Shown here: positions 1 through 7,914 of the stretch, piece by piece
How the letters are laid out: each line of letters starts with the position of its first letter
Position numbering within the stretch: position 1 is the stretch's first letter
Assembly: GCA_040882605.1 (NCBI GenBank)
Contig: JBBEAY010000003.1
Span: forward strand, 62,001-126,000
Length of the DNA stretch: 64,000 bases
Source: JAOUEA01 sp040882605
Lineage (GTDB): Bacteria > Actinomycetota > UBA4738 > HRBIN12
Reading direction: 5' to 3'
Position numbers and translations under genes: made by a program
Notes under the pieces: generated by a model
What the model was told of the DNA's origin: nothing
The model's database searches: none
What the model saw: only the letters and a program-made list of their open reading frames with translations

Positions 1-204
1 GTGGACCCCGCGTGGCTCGAGCGCGCTGAGACGGTGGGGCTGACCTCCGGAGCATCGGCGCCGGAATGGCTCGTGCACCGCATGCTCGCCTGGCTCGCAG
101 AGCGAGGGTTCGCGACGGTCGAAGAGGTGACGCTGACCGAAGAGCGGGTCCGCTTCTCGCTGCCCGCCGGCGTGCGTGAGATCGGGCCGTTGCGAGCGCG
201 ATAA
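1..204 (+). CDS. ispH: 4-hydroxy-3-methylbut-2-enyl diphosphate reductase, C-terminal end (partial)
   Basis: IspH (LytB) is the [4Fe-4S] enzyme that performs the last step of the MEP isoprenoid pathway, making IPP and DMAPP. Only the last 67 codons are in the window; the gene begins upstream. The stretch VGLTSGASAPEWLV is the family's conserved C-terminal Ser/Gly motif, which contacts the substrate diphosphate, followed by the usual short basic and acidic tail. The stop is TAA at 202-204. The GTG at position 1 is an internal codon, not a start. The catalytic cysteines lie outside the window. Confidence 0.85.
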   Translation: MDPAWLERAETVGLTSGASAPEWLVHRMLAWLAERGFATVEEVTLTEERVRFSLPAGVREIGPLRAR

Positions 205-263
205 CGCCTTCGGCTGCTTGAGCGCTTCTCGCGTGCGCTACCGCCTTCGGCTGCCTGAGCGCT
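205..263. repeat. Pair of 22-bp repeats, a short dispersed element
   Basis: Two near-identical 22-bp units lie at 205-226 and 242-263 (CGCCTTCGGCTGC, then C or T, then TGAGCGCT), 37 bp apart. They sit between the convergent ispH and Lrp-like genes, and the second unit overlaps the Lrp-like stop codon. A related sequence (GCGCTACCGC, TTCG, then CTTGAGCGCT) recurs at 27378-27404. The ends GCGCT and AGCGCT can form a weak hairpin, so the pair may also act as a terminator. What the repeat is remains unknown. Confidence 0.55.
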
Positions 264-816
264 AGGTCCAGGCTGAGAACTGGTCCCGGTCGTCTTCGGG
301 TTCCTCATAGGCGATCGAGATGAGGGTGTCGGTCGAGATCACGCCCGGGAGCGGTTGGATCTTCTCGAGGATGACGCCGCTCGCGACTTCCCATGCCTGT
401 GCGACGCACACCATCAGGTCGTACTCCCCGCCGAGCACGGCGACGCCGGAGACCAAGTCGGTCATCTCGCCCAGGCGCTCCGCGATGCCCGCCGCGGCGC
501 CTGCCTCGGCTCTGATGTGCACGTAGCAGGCGTCGCCGATGATGGCGGGCGCCTTCGGCGTCACCCAACCGGCGATCCCGATGCGATCAGGGGGCACCAC
601 GGGCGCGGTGAGGGTCCGCACGATCCCCGGCACATGATGGATCTCGGAGAGTACTTGGGTGGCGATCGTCACCAGGTCGGGGCCCTCGACGTGCATCATC
701 ACGTCCCAGGCGCCCACGACCGCGATCGCGCGGTGCGCTTGCGAATTCGAGGTGATGCCGGCGAGCACCTCGTGCATCGTTCCCGGCTTGACCTGCAGGT
801 AGACGTAAGCATCCAT
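262..816 (-). CDS. Tandem Lrp/AsnC ligand-binding (RAM) domain protein
   Basis: A 184-residue protein made of two consecutive Lrp/AsnC-type effector-binding domains (about residues 1-80 and 95-175). Each has the pattern of a strand, a helix, a conserved Gly-x-(Tyr/Trp)-Asp turn and a strand (VGAWDVMMHV and LGGEYDLMVCV). No helix-turn-helix is present, so it is unlikely to bind DNA itself. Such stand-alone RAM domains are thought to sense amino acids or oligomerise with full-length Lrp proteins. The start is placed at the ATG at 816, where the first domain begins (MDAYVYLQV); a TTG at 852 would add 12 unconvincing residues. It converges on ispH. Confidence 0.75.
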   Translation of the reverse strand: MDAYVYLQVKPGTMHEVLAGITSNSQAHRAIAVVGAWDVMMHVEGPDLVTIATQVLSEIHHVPGIVRTLTAPVVPPDRIGIAGWVTPKAPAIIGDACYVHIRAEAGAAAGIAERLGEMTDLVSGVAVLGGEYDLMVCVAQAWEVASGVILEKIQPLPGVISTDTLISIAYEEPEDDRDQFSAWT

Positions 817-913
817 TTCGCGCAGGCTAGGCCAGGGTCGCACCCGGTACAACTACGCAGGCAAGCTGGCCGAGGCGACTCGGAGGCCGGCGCACGGTCG
901 CGGCGCTACGGAT

Positions 914-2101
914 TCAGCCTTGAACGGCGATCGGTGCGCCCGTGAGAGCCCACAGCTCAGCCTCGCCATCCTCGGGACCGACGGAGATCAGGCGGTCGGC
1001 TTCGCGGATCACGAAGCCGGGTCGCGGCCGATAGATCCAGCGCACGCCGCGTTGCACGGCCAGCACGAACATGCCGGTCTCGGTCTCGAGTCGCAGCTCC
1101 TTGAGCGAGCGGCCGGCCGCGGCCGAGCCCGGCTGCACGATCGTCTCGGCCGAGGTCTCCTCGGTCTCCTCGAGTGCCATCTGCACGACCGGGTGCAGCG
1201 CCTCGCCGTGTTCCACGTACCAGGTCATGTCGCGGGCCGCGTCGCAGATCGCCTCGCTCGCTCCAGCGAGTCTGATCAGGCCCCGCAGCTCGTCGGGGTC
1301 ACGCGCTTCGGGTGCGGCGCGTAGCACCCACGATTCCAGCTCGTCGCGGAGTTGGTTGCTCCGGGCTTCGAGCGAAGTAACCTCGGCGGCGAGCGATCGG
1401 TTGTTGAACAGCAGTGACGAATACGCCATTCCGACGGCGGCCTCTGCGAGATCCTTCATCTCCACCAGGATGTCGACCGCGCGGTCGAGCTCGGACAGCA
1501 CCGGCTCGTCTCCTTCGGGCGGAAGCGGAAGCGGCGGCGCGCCCGCGAGCTGCCGCAGCTCGTTCACCCCTTCGTCGGGGCCTCGCACCACGAGCACGTC
1601 GCCGGTAGAGACCACGTCGTCGGGACCGGGGTCGAAGCGCCAGTCGAGGCCGGAGCGGATCGCCACGATCCACATGCCGGTCTCGGTCGGCAGCGACAGC
1701 TCTCGAAGGTCGCGGCCGACGATGTCTCCACCCTCGCGAACCTTGACGCGAGCGGTCACCTCGTCCGCATGCCGTAGATCGGGTTTGAGCGCGTCGGGGA
1801 TGCCGAGACGTACGGCGACCACCCGAGCGATGTCGGAGGCCGCGTCTCCGACCTGCTCGATCGCGTCGGCGATCCACAGCACGCCGGCCATGCTCTCAGC
1901 GTCCTCGGGACTGCGCGCGGCGAGCATGGCAGTGGTGCGCAGACGTCGCAGATCGTCGGTCATGCGCGACTCGAGCCGCGCCACTTCACGGGCAAGCTTG
2001 TCCTCGTTGAAGAAGACCGCCGCGTACGCGAGGTCGATCATCAGCTCGGACGCGTCCTTGAGCTCGACGAGGAGGTCTTTGACGTTGCGCGGCTCGTTCA
2101 T
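914..2101 (-). CDS. Tandem PhoU-like / TrkA-C (RCK-C) regulatory protein
   Basis: A 395-residue soluble protein with an internal duplication. Each half has a helical PhoU-like bundle (about 1-105 and 205-300) followed by a TrkA-C/RCK-C ligand-binding domain (about 115-190 and 310-385). The two RCK-C domains share the motif LPTETGM / LETETGM and end in DVLVVRGPDEG or RLISVGPEDGE. RCK-C domains bind small ligands or ions and gate cation channels and transporters. The ATG at 2101 overlaps the stop of the MgtE-like transporter by one base (TGATG), so the two are translationally coupled and this protein is probably its cytosolic regulator. That role is inferred from context. Confidence 0.8.
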   Translation of the reverse strand: MNEPRNVKDLLVELKDASELMIDLAYAAVFFNEDKLAREVARLESRMTDDLRRLRTTAMLAARSPEDAESMAGVLWIADAIEQVGDAASDIARVVAVRLGIPDALKPDLRHADEVTARVKVREGGDIVGRDLRELSLPTETGMWIVAIRSGLDWRFDPGPDDVVSTGDVLVVRGPDEGVNELRQLAGAPPLPLPPEGDEPVLSELDRAVDILVEMKDLAEAAVGMAYSSLLFNNRSLAAEVTSLEARSNQLRDELESWVLRAAPEARDPDELRGLIRLAGASEAICDAARDMTWYVEHGEALHPVVQMALEETEETSAETIVQPGSAAAGRSLKELRLETETGMFVLAVQRGVRWIYRPRPGFVIREADRLISVGPEDGEAELWALTGAPIAVQG

Positions 2102-3348
2102 CAGGTGACCCCCAATACTGACATGACGAACAGGACGGCGGCCACACCCGTGAGGTCGAGCGTCGCCGTGATGGTGGGCACCCCATGGTTGTCGGGGTCG
2201 AGCCCGAAGCGGGTCGTGAGCACGGCGACGTAGTAGCCGACCGCCAGCGTGACCGGCAGCACGAGCACACCGGCGATGATCGTGCCCCCGAGCATCAGGC
2301 CTGCCGAGGGGCGGGCGACGCCCGCGACAGATGCCAGCACCGTGGCGATCGCACCGATCGCCACGAAGACGATGAGACCGAGCGCGACGACTATCGCCGC
2401 ATCGGTGAGCGCGGGGCGCTCGGGCCGGCCGCGAGGCGTGATGACGCCGAGCTGCAGCTTCGAGGACAGACGCGAGGACAAGATTCCGCCCAGCGCCCCG
2501 GCCTGCGACACGAACGGCGGGATCAGGATGAGGATGCCCGGGATCGCTTCGAGCTCGGTGCGGTGAGCCTCCAGCACCGCTCCCGCGAAGATATCGAGCA
2601 AGGGCGCGAGCGCGCTCACCCCTGCCATCTCGAGCAGCGTCCGTCGCACGGCCGCCGAGCTTCCGACCAGGGCTCTCGCCAGGGCCCCGAGTGCGGCCGC
2701 TGCGCACACCGCCGCGACGACGGTGTTGAGCGAGTCCGACCGGGCGACGAAGGTGGCCAGGAACAGCGCGGGAAGCGTGACCATGTCGCCGATGGCGGTA
2801 ACCATGGGGGTCGAGACCGCGTCGAGGTCCCATCCTCGCCGGAAGGACTTCACCGCGAGACCTACGGTGACCACCAGGATGATCGCCGACGCGATCACGC
2901 CGCCGACCACCGAGATCGTGACCAGATCCCAGAACGAGACGGTGTCCTCGCCGAAGGTCGAAGCGACGAGTTTCGCCATGGCGGCCAGGTAGAACGACGA
3001 CAACACGGCGGTGATGATCGCGACCTCGACGTTCTGTGCGAGCATGCTGCCCCGGCGCAGGGTCGGCTCGAACACGCCCGCGGCGATGCCGGTGCCGAGC
3101 CTGGCGCCCATCGCACCGAAGATCATGCCGCGCATGCCGACCGAGGCGGGGATCAAGACCAGCAGCCCAGGGAGAAGCTGGAGCGTGTCGGTGATCGATC
3201 CGAGGATCAGGCCGGCGACGAATCCGGCGGCCGTGCTGAGCGCCAGCGCCGCCACCGCCTGTTGCAGGGTCCGCCGCTCGGCGCGCAGCGTTCGGTAGAC
3301 GCGACGGGCGCGTCGAGGGTCCGGCGGCGTGGCGCGCGCAGCGGCCAT
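2101..3348 (-). CDS. MgtE/SLC41-type divalent cation transporter, duplicated membrane domain
   Basis: A 415-residue membrane protein with two copies of the MgtE membrane domain (about residues 20-215 and 225-415), roughly ten hydrophobic segments in all. The characteristic cores are DAVSTPMVTAIGDM in the first copy and DPDNHGVPTITATLDL in the second; the acidic and polar residues there line the Mg2+ path in MgtE and SLC41 proteins. The cytosolic N and CBS gating domains of classical MgtE are absent. Regulation is probably supplied by the overlapping PhoU/TrkA-C gene. The ATG at 3348 is preferred; a TTG at 3429 would add 27 low-complexity residues. The substrate (Mg2+ or another divalent ion) is not proven. 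Confidence 0.82.
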   Translation of the reverse strand: MAAARATPPDPRRARRVYRTLRAERRTLQQAVAALALSTAAGFVAGLILGSITDTLQLLPGLLVLIPASVGMRGMIFGAMGARLGTGIAAGVFEPTLRRGSMLAQNVEVAIITAVLSSFYLAAMAKLVASTFGEDTVSFWDLVTISVVGGVIASAIILVVTVGLAVKSFRRGWDLDAVSTPMVTAIGDMVTLPALFLATFVARSDSLNTVVAAVCAAAALGALARALVGSSAAVRRTLLEMAGVSALAPLLDIFAGAVLEAHRTELEAIPGILILIPPFVSQAGALGGILSSRLSSKLQLGVITPRGRPERPALTDAAIVVALGLIVFVAIGAIATVLASVAGVARPSAGLMLGGTIIAGVLVLPVTLAVGYYVAVLTTRFGLDPDNHGVPTITATLDLTGVAAVLFVMSVLGVT

Positions 3349-3481
3349 GGAGGTTCGTTCATCGTCGGTGTCCAGAGTGCGGGCCGGTACGGCCCGGGGC
3401 AGTATCCCCCGGCCCCCGGGGTCGGACAAGCAGGCGTCGTGCGCGGATGGGCGTGTGAGCGATCACGGCCGGAGGTCGAGG

Positions 3482-4408
3482 TCAGTCCTCGACCCAGTCG
3501 CGGGTGAGGAACAGCCAGAACGCGAGACCGGCATGGTCGCCATACCGGCGGAACCGGCGTGTGATCGTGGCGTCGGGCACGCGCTTCGAATGGCCGATGA
3601 GCCGCGCGTACTTCGGTCGGGTCCAGCTATCGAGGATCAGCCGGGAGTTCCGCCCCAGCGTCATCATCACGTGGGCGGCGGCGTACGGCCCGATCCCCGG
3701 AAGCGCCAGCAGCGTCTGTTCGACATCGTCGTCGGAGACGAGGCTTCCACCGGTCGTCGCCAGCTCCTCGAGGTCGGCCTCCCCGGCGTCGACCCGGCGG
3801 GCGAGCTCGATGAGGTATGGGCTGCGGTAACCGGCTCGCACCACGTCGCGATAGAAGCTCTCGGGTGCCGCCGCCATCGCCCCCGGGGTAGGGAAGGAGT
3901 TCGTGAGGGGCCCGTCGCCGCCGATCGCGGGCTCGCCCAGCGACGACACGAGCGTGTTCACCATGCGGACCGTGGCCCCCCATGCGCAGTTCGTGGTGCA
4001 GATGGTCTTCACGACGTCCTCGAACACCGTGGGCGATCGCAGCATGCGACCGGCGCCCCGAGTTGCCCAGGCGAGGTCGGGGTCATCCCCGATCAGCTCG
4101 TAGAACGCGGAGAGATCGTGGTCGAGTCGCAGCACGTGCGCAGCCCCCGCCAGTGCCGCCGCGCGCACCCGAGGCCCGGCCGTCGTGCCAAGCACATCGA
4201 CTCGAGCCACAGAGCCCGAGGCATCGGGCCCGATGCGGATGCGCCTCGGACGCGTGCCGGGCACACGCACCGTCACGCTGAGGGTGTTCGCCGCCTCGTC
4301 GAGTGAGGACGGTGCCAGCTCGGCGAATCCGTGGGAGTTCAACGTGCGGGCCAGGTCGACCGCTTCCCCGCCGGGGCCTACGAGCGGCAGTTGCAGCGAC
4401 GTGGTCAT
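3482..4408 (-). CDS. HhH-GPD superfamily DNA glycosylase
   Basis: A 308-residue base-excision DNA glycosylase of the HhH-GPD superfamily, which removes damaged bases. The helix-hairpin-helix is LLALPGIGPYAAAHV (about residues 235-250), and about 20 residues later comes ILDSWTRPKYARL, with the Asp at the family's catalytic position. The position before the hairpin lacks the catalytic Lys of OGG1, so an AlkA-like monofunctional mechanism is likely. An N-terminal beta-rich part (about 1-110) resembles the AlkA/OGG N-terminal domain. The ATG at 4408 follows GGGAAGAGGG, a good ribosome site. The base substrate cannot be told. Confidence 0.8.
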   Translation of the reverse strand: MTTSLQLPLVGPGGEAVDLARTLNSHGFAELAPSSLDEAANTLSVTVRVPGTRPRRIRIGPDASGSVARVDVLGTTAGPRVRAAALAGAAHVLRLDHDLSAFYELIGDDPDLAWATRGAGRMLRSPTVFEDVVKTICTTNCAWGATVRMVNTLVSSLGEPAIGGDGPLTNSFPTPGAMAAAPESFYRDVVRAGYRSPYLIELARRVDAGEADLEELATTGGSLVSDDDVEQTLLALPGIGPYAAAHVMMTLGRNSRLILDSWTRPKYARLIGHSKRVPDATITRRFRRYGDHAGLAFWLFLTRDWVED

Positions 4409-4496
4409 GCCCTCTTCCCGTGGGTACGAGCGACCGTCATCCGTGCAGGGTACCGAGGCGGCCGACGCACCGAGTTGCGACCGGTAGCATCGAACC

Positions 4497-4778
4497 ATGA
4501 TCCGATGCAGCGCGACCGCGGTGGGATTGCTACGCCGAGCCGAGCAGGCGGCACGCCGCTTCAACCCCTCGGCCCGGATCAGGCTGGTGCCTGACCTCGG
4601 GGGCGTGCGCTTCGAGCTCACCGACGAACCGGCGCCCAGCGACGATGTCGTGGAGCACGAGGCAGGGTTCACGTTGTTCGTTGCCTCAGGGCTCTCGGGG
4701 CTGGTGGACGTAGCCGAGCCTCATGACCGGCTCGTCTTGGTGTCCGACGACGAGGACCCGGCCGGAGCCGGCGCGTGA
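4497..4778 (+). CDS. Small protein resembling a cysteine-less IscA/HesB fold
   Basis: A 93-residue protein. The spacing of its strands (RIRLVPDLGGVRFELTDEP, then EHEAGFTLFV) resembles A-type Fe-S carriers of the HesB/IscA/ErpA family. It lacks their three cluster-binding cysteines; the only Cys is residue 4. It may be a degenerate family member without a cluster, or an unrelated small beta protein. Its last codons overlap the next gene (GTGA, 4775-4778), so it is coupled to the DksA-like gene. No function is assigned. Confidence 0.55.
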   Translation: MIRCSATAVGLLRRAEQAARRFNPSARIRLVPDLGGVRFELTDEPAPSDDVVEHEAGFTLFVASGLSGLVDVAEPHDRLVLVSDDEDPAGAGA

Positions 4779-5119
4779 GTCTCGATCTCGACGCCCTTCG
4801 GTCTCAGCTCGAGGCGGAACGGGATTCACTCGAAGGCGAGCTCGAGACCTTGACGGTGGTCACGCGTGACCCGGCGGCGACGATCGGTTTCGGCAAGCGG
4901 GTGGGGGAGGGCACGAACGAGGCGATCGGACGCATCGAGCGTGTCGGGCAGGCGGACGCTCTCTCGGCCAAGCTCGCCGGCGTGCGACGCGCCCTAGAGA
5001 AGATCGGCGATGCGACGTACGGCATCTGCGATCGCTGCGCCACCACGATCCCGGAGGCCAGGTTGCAGGCTCGCCCGTCGTCGGTTCGCTGCGTGACGTG
5101 CAGCGCCGAGGCGCCCTAG
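4775..5119 (+). CDS. DksA/TraR-family zinc-finger protein
   Basis: A 114-residue protein with a long N-terminal coiled-coil region (about 3-80, rich in Glu, Leu and Arg) and a C-terminal four-cysteine zinc finger (ICDRC near residue 88 and CVTC near 109). This is the DksA/TraR architecture, in which the coiled coil reaches into the RNA polymerase secondary channel. It is shorter than E. coli DksA (151 residues) and like the short actinobacterial members of the family. The GTG start at 4775 overlaps the upstream stop by 4 bp. Confidence 0.8.
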   Translation: MSLDLDALRSQLEAERDSLEGELETLTVVTRDPAATIGFGKRVGEGTNEAIGRIERVGQADALSAKLAGVRRALEKIGDATYGICDRCATTIPEARLQARPSSVRCVTCSAEAP

Positions 5120-5167
5120 CCCTAGAGACGGCGAGCTTCCCAGCGGTTACCGCGCTGCCCTACGGTT

Positions 5168-7114
5168 TCAGCGGATCGGCGGGCCGCTCGATGCAGCGGC
5201 GTCGGCCTGCACCATGTGCATCAAGGCGTTGATCTGGGCGAGGTGCGTGAACGCCTGCGGGAAGTTGCCCCAATGGCGGCCCGTGCGTGGATCGATCTCC
5301 TCGGCGTAGAGACCGAGCGGGCTCGCGAAAGAGAGCATGCGCTCGCACAGGTCTCGGGCGCGCTCCAGCTCACCGATCTCGGCCAGCGCGGAGACGAGCC
5401 AGAACGAGCAGATCGCGAACGTCGCCTCCTCGCCCTGGAGGCCATCGTCGGTCTCCTCGACGCGGTAGCGAAGCACCAGCCCGTCGAGGGTGAGCTCGTC
5501 GGCGATCGCCAGCACCGTGGCTCGGATCCTCAGGTCGTCGGCGGGCAGGAACCGCATCAACGGGGCGAGCAGCAGCGAAGCATCGAGGGCGTCCGATCCG
5601 TACGCCTGGGTCAGCACCCCCCTCGAGTCGACGCCGTTGGTGAGCACGTCGGCCTTGATCGCCTCGGCCTCGTCGCTCCAGCGAGCCGCGAGCTCGGGTT
5701 TGTCGAGCACCTCCGCCAGTCTGGCGCCGCGATCGCAGGCGACCCAGCACATGATCTTGGACGAAGTGAAGTGCTGTGGGGCGCCGCGCGACTCCCAGAT
5801 GCCGGCATCGGGTTCACGCCAGTGCTCTACCGCTTCCTCGACCTGGCGCTCGAGTCCCACCCAGGCTCGCCCGGTCAGGAACTCGCCAGATCGCAGATGC
5901 AGGTACACACTGTCGAGCAGCGCTCCCCACACGTCGTGTTGGCGCTGACCGTGCGCACTGTTGCCGATCCTCACCGGACGAGCGTGCTCGTAGCCGGTGA
6001 GGTGGTCGAGGGTCTGTTCGGTCAGGTCGGTCTCACCGCCGACGCCGTACATGACCTGGAGCGCCGAGCCGTCCTTCACCTGATCGGCGATGAAGTAGAA
6101 GAAGCTGTTCGCCTCGAAGTCGAACCCGAGCGTGTAAAGGCCCCACAGGGCGAAGGTCGCGTCGCGTACCCAGCTGTAGCGGTAGTCCCAGTTGCGCTCG
6201 CCCCCAGGCGACTCGGGAAGCGACGTGGTGGGGGCGGCGATCAGGGCGCCTGTGGGCGCGTAGGTCAGGCCCTTCAAGGTGAGCGCCGCACGCTGCAGGT
6301 GCGACCGCCACGGGTGGTCCGGGAACTCGCCCATGTTCAACCAGGCCCGCCAGAAGTCGGCCGTGTCGTAGACCTTCTCCCACGCTTCGTCGGCGTTCGC
6401 AGGCACCGCGCGGGTGTCGCCGTTCCAGCTGAGAGCGGCGAATGCCGACTCGCCGTCGCTCAGCCGTGTGAACGCCACGGCTGAGCGCCCCTCGAGGCCG
6501 ATGCGCATGTCGGTCGTGAGGCGGAGCGCCGGGTCGCCGCTGCCGCCGCGTGCGATCGCCTCCGTCCAGCCGGGGCCGGCGTACTCCCACCGGCCGTCGA
6601 CGCGTCCGTAGTCGAACGCCGGCTCGCAGTTCAGCACGAGCTCCACCTGGCCTTGGATGCAGCGGACCACCCGCAGCAGCATGTGCTCTGCGCGGTAGTC
6701 GCCCGGCGGACGCCGGTACCCCTCGGGCCGTTCGTCGTCGCGCCAGGGACCCATGACCAGCGCGTCGCGCACGATGAGCCACCCGGTGCGGGTCTGCCAC
6801 GTGGTCTCGAGCACGTTCGTGCCGGGCATGTAGCGGCGTCCTGCGGGCACGAGCAGCTCGGCCGGACCGAGGCGGAAGGTTCCAGCGGAGCGATCCAGGA
6901 TCGCTCCGAAGATGCTGGGGCTGTCGGGGCGGGGGGCGCACAGCCACTCCACGGCGCCGCTGGGGCCGACGAGGGCCGTGACCTCGCGGTCGCTCAGGAA
7001 GCCGTACTCCGCGATCGGCGGAAACGGGTTGTGGTGGGACTGCATCGGGGCGGGTCCGCTCTGAGGCGGCGGCTCGGGGCGCCCCGGCATCGGAACGACG
7101 TTTGCGCTGCTCAC
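5168..7114 (-). CDS. GH15-family glycoside hydrolase (glucoamylase or trehalase type)
   Basis: A 648-residue cytosolic enzyme with no signal peptide. The N-terminal beta-sandwich (about 30-230) begins with PIAEYGFLSDREVTALV, typical of bacterial GH15. An (alpha/alpha)6 barrel follows, with RYSWVRDATFALWGL, then IWESRG (the general acid Glu) and YAEEIDP plus GNFPQAFTHL (the general base Glu), all at family positions. Actinobacterial members of this group include trehalases as well as alpha-glucosidases. Because otsB and otsA lie next door, hydrolysis of trehalose is a reasonable inference, but a malto-oligosaccharide substrate is equally possible. It diverges from otsB, only 49 bp apart. Confidence 0.88.
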   Translation of the reverse strand: MSSANVVPMPGRPEPPPQSGPAPMQSHHNPFPPIAEYGFLSDREVTALVGPSGAVEWLCAPRPDSPSIFGAILDRSAGTFRLGPAELLVPAGRRYMPGTNVLETTWQTRTGWLIVRDALVMGPWRDDERPEGYRRPPGDYRAEHMLLRVVRCIQGQVELVLNCEPAFDYGRVDGRWEYAGPGWTEAIARGGSGDPALRLTTDMRIGLEGRSAVAFTRLSDGESAFAALSWNGDTRAVPANADEAWEKVYDTADFWRAWLNMGEFPDHPWRSHLQRAALTLKGLTYAPTGALIAAPTTSLPESPGGERNWDYRYSWVRDATFALWGLYTLGFDFEANSFFYFIADQVKDGSALQVMYGVGGETDLTEQTLDHLTGYEHARPVRIGNSAHGQRQHDVWGALLDSVYLHLRSGEFLTGRAWVGLERQVEEAVEHWREPDAGIWESRGAPQHFTSSKIMCWVACDRGARLAEVLDKPELAARWSDEAEAIKADVLTNGVDSRGVLTQAYGSDALDASLLLAPLMRFLPADDLRIRATVLAIADELTLDGLVLRYRVEETDDGLQGEEATFAICSFWLVSALAEIGELERARDLCERMLSFASPLGLYAEEIDPRTGRHWGNFPQAFTHLAQINALMHMVQADAAASSGPPIR

Positions 7115-7163
7115 GGGTGGCGAGTGTAGACCCGTGCTGTCCGAACACTAGGATTTGCGAGAG

Positions 7164-7892
7164 ATGGATCCTCTCGCCTCGTTCCGCAACGGTGAAGGCC
7201 GAGCCGGCGTGCTGCTGGATTTCGACGGCACGCTCAGCCCGATCGTGGCCAGGCCCGAGCTCGCCCGCATCCGCGACGGGGCTCGCGACGCGATCGCCCG
7301 GCTGGTCGGGCGCTACGCCGTGGTGGCGATCGTGTCGGGCCGCACTGGCGATCAGCTCCGTGAGCTGGTAGGCGTCGAGGGGGTGCGGCTCGCTGCTCTC
7401 TATGGTCTCGCCGAGGACGCTCCACCCCTTTCCTCACAGCTGATCGACTCGGTGAGAGCGGCCGCTGTCACGATCGCGGGAACGCGGGTGGAGCCCAAGG
7501 GAGGCTCCGTCGCGGTGCACTTCCGGGCCGCCGAGGACCCCGTCGCTGCTCATGCGGGCCTGATCGAGGCGCTGACGCCGATCGCGACCGATGCCCACCT
7601 AGAGCTGCTTCCCGGCAAGATGGTGCTCGAGCTCGTGCCGGCCGGAAGGCCGCTGAAGGAAGGCGCGGTCGAACGCATCGTCGAGGAGGACCGGCTCGAT
7701 GCCGTGCTCTATGCGGGCGACGACGTGGCGGACATCCGGGCGTTCGAGGCGCTCGACCGACTCGCCGAGCGCGGCGTGCGAACGTTGAAGGTGGCGGTGC
7801 ATGGCCGGGAGACACCCCTGGCGCTGACCGACGCAGCCGACCTCGTGGTCGACGGTCCCGCCGGGCTCGTCACCCTGCTCCGGGGGCTGTGA
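7164..7892 (+). CDS. otsB: Trehalose-6-phosphate phosphatase
   Basis: A 242-residue HAD-superfamily phosphatase that dephosphorylates trehalose-6-phosphate, the second step of the OtsA-OtsB pathway. Motif I is LLDFDGTLSPI (nucleophile Asp19, acid Asp21), motif II is in VAIVSGRT, and the Mg2+-binding motif IV is YAGDDVADIRAF. The length matches bacterial OtsB. The ATG at 7164 is preferred over a TTG at 7155. It converges on otsA, with 22 bp between the stops, so the two are not one operon. Confidence 0.9.
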   Translation: MDPLASFRNGEGRAGVLLDFDGTLSPIVARPELARIRDGARDAIARLVGRYAVVAIVSGRTGDQLRELVGVEGVRLAALYGLAEDAPPLSSQLIDSVRAAAVTIAGTRVEPKGGSVAVHFRAAEDPVAAHAGLIEALTPIATDAHLELLPGKMVLELVPAGRPLKEGAVERIVEEDRLDAVLYAGDDVADIRAFEALDRLAERGVRTLKVAVHGRETPLALTDAADLVVDGPAGLVTLLRGL

Positions 7893-7914
7893 TCCGCGCC
7901 GAAGGGGCGTCAGG

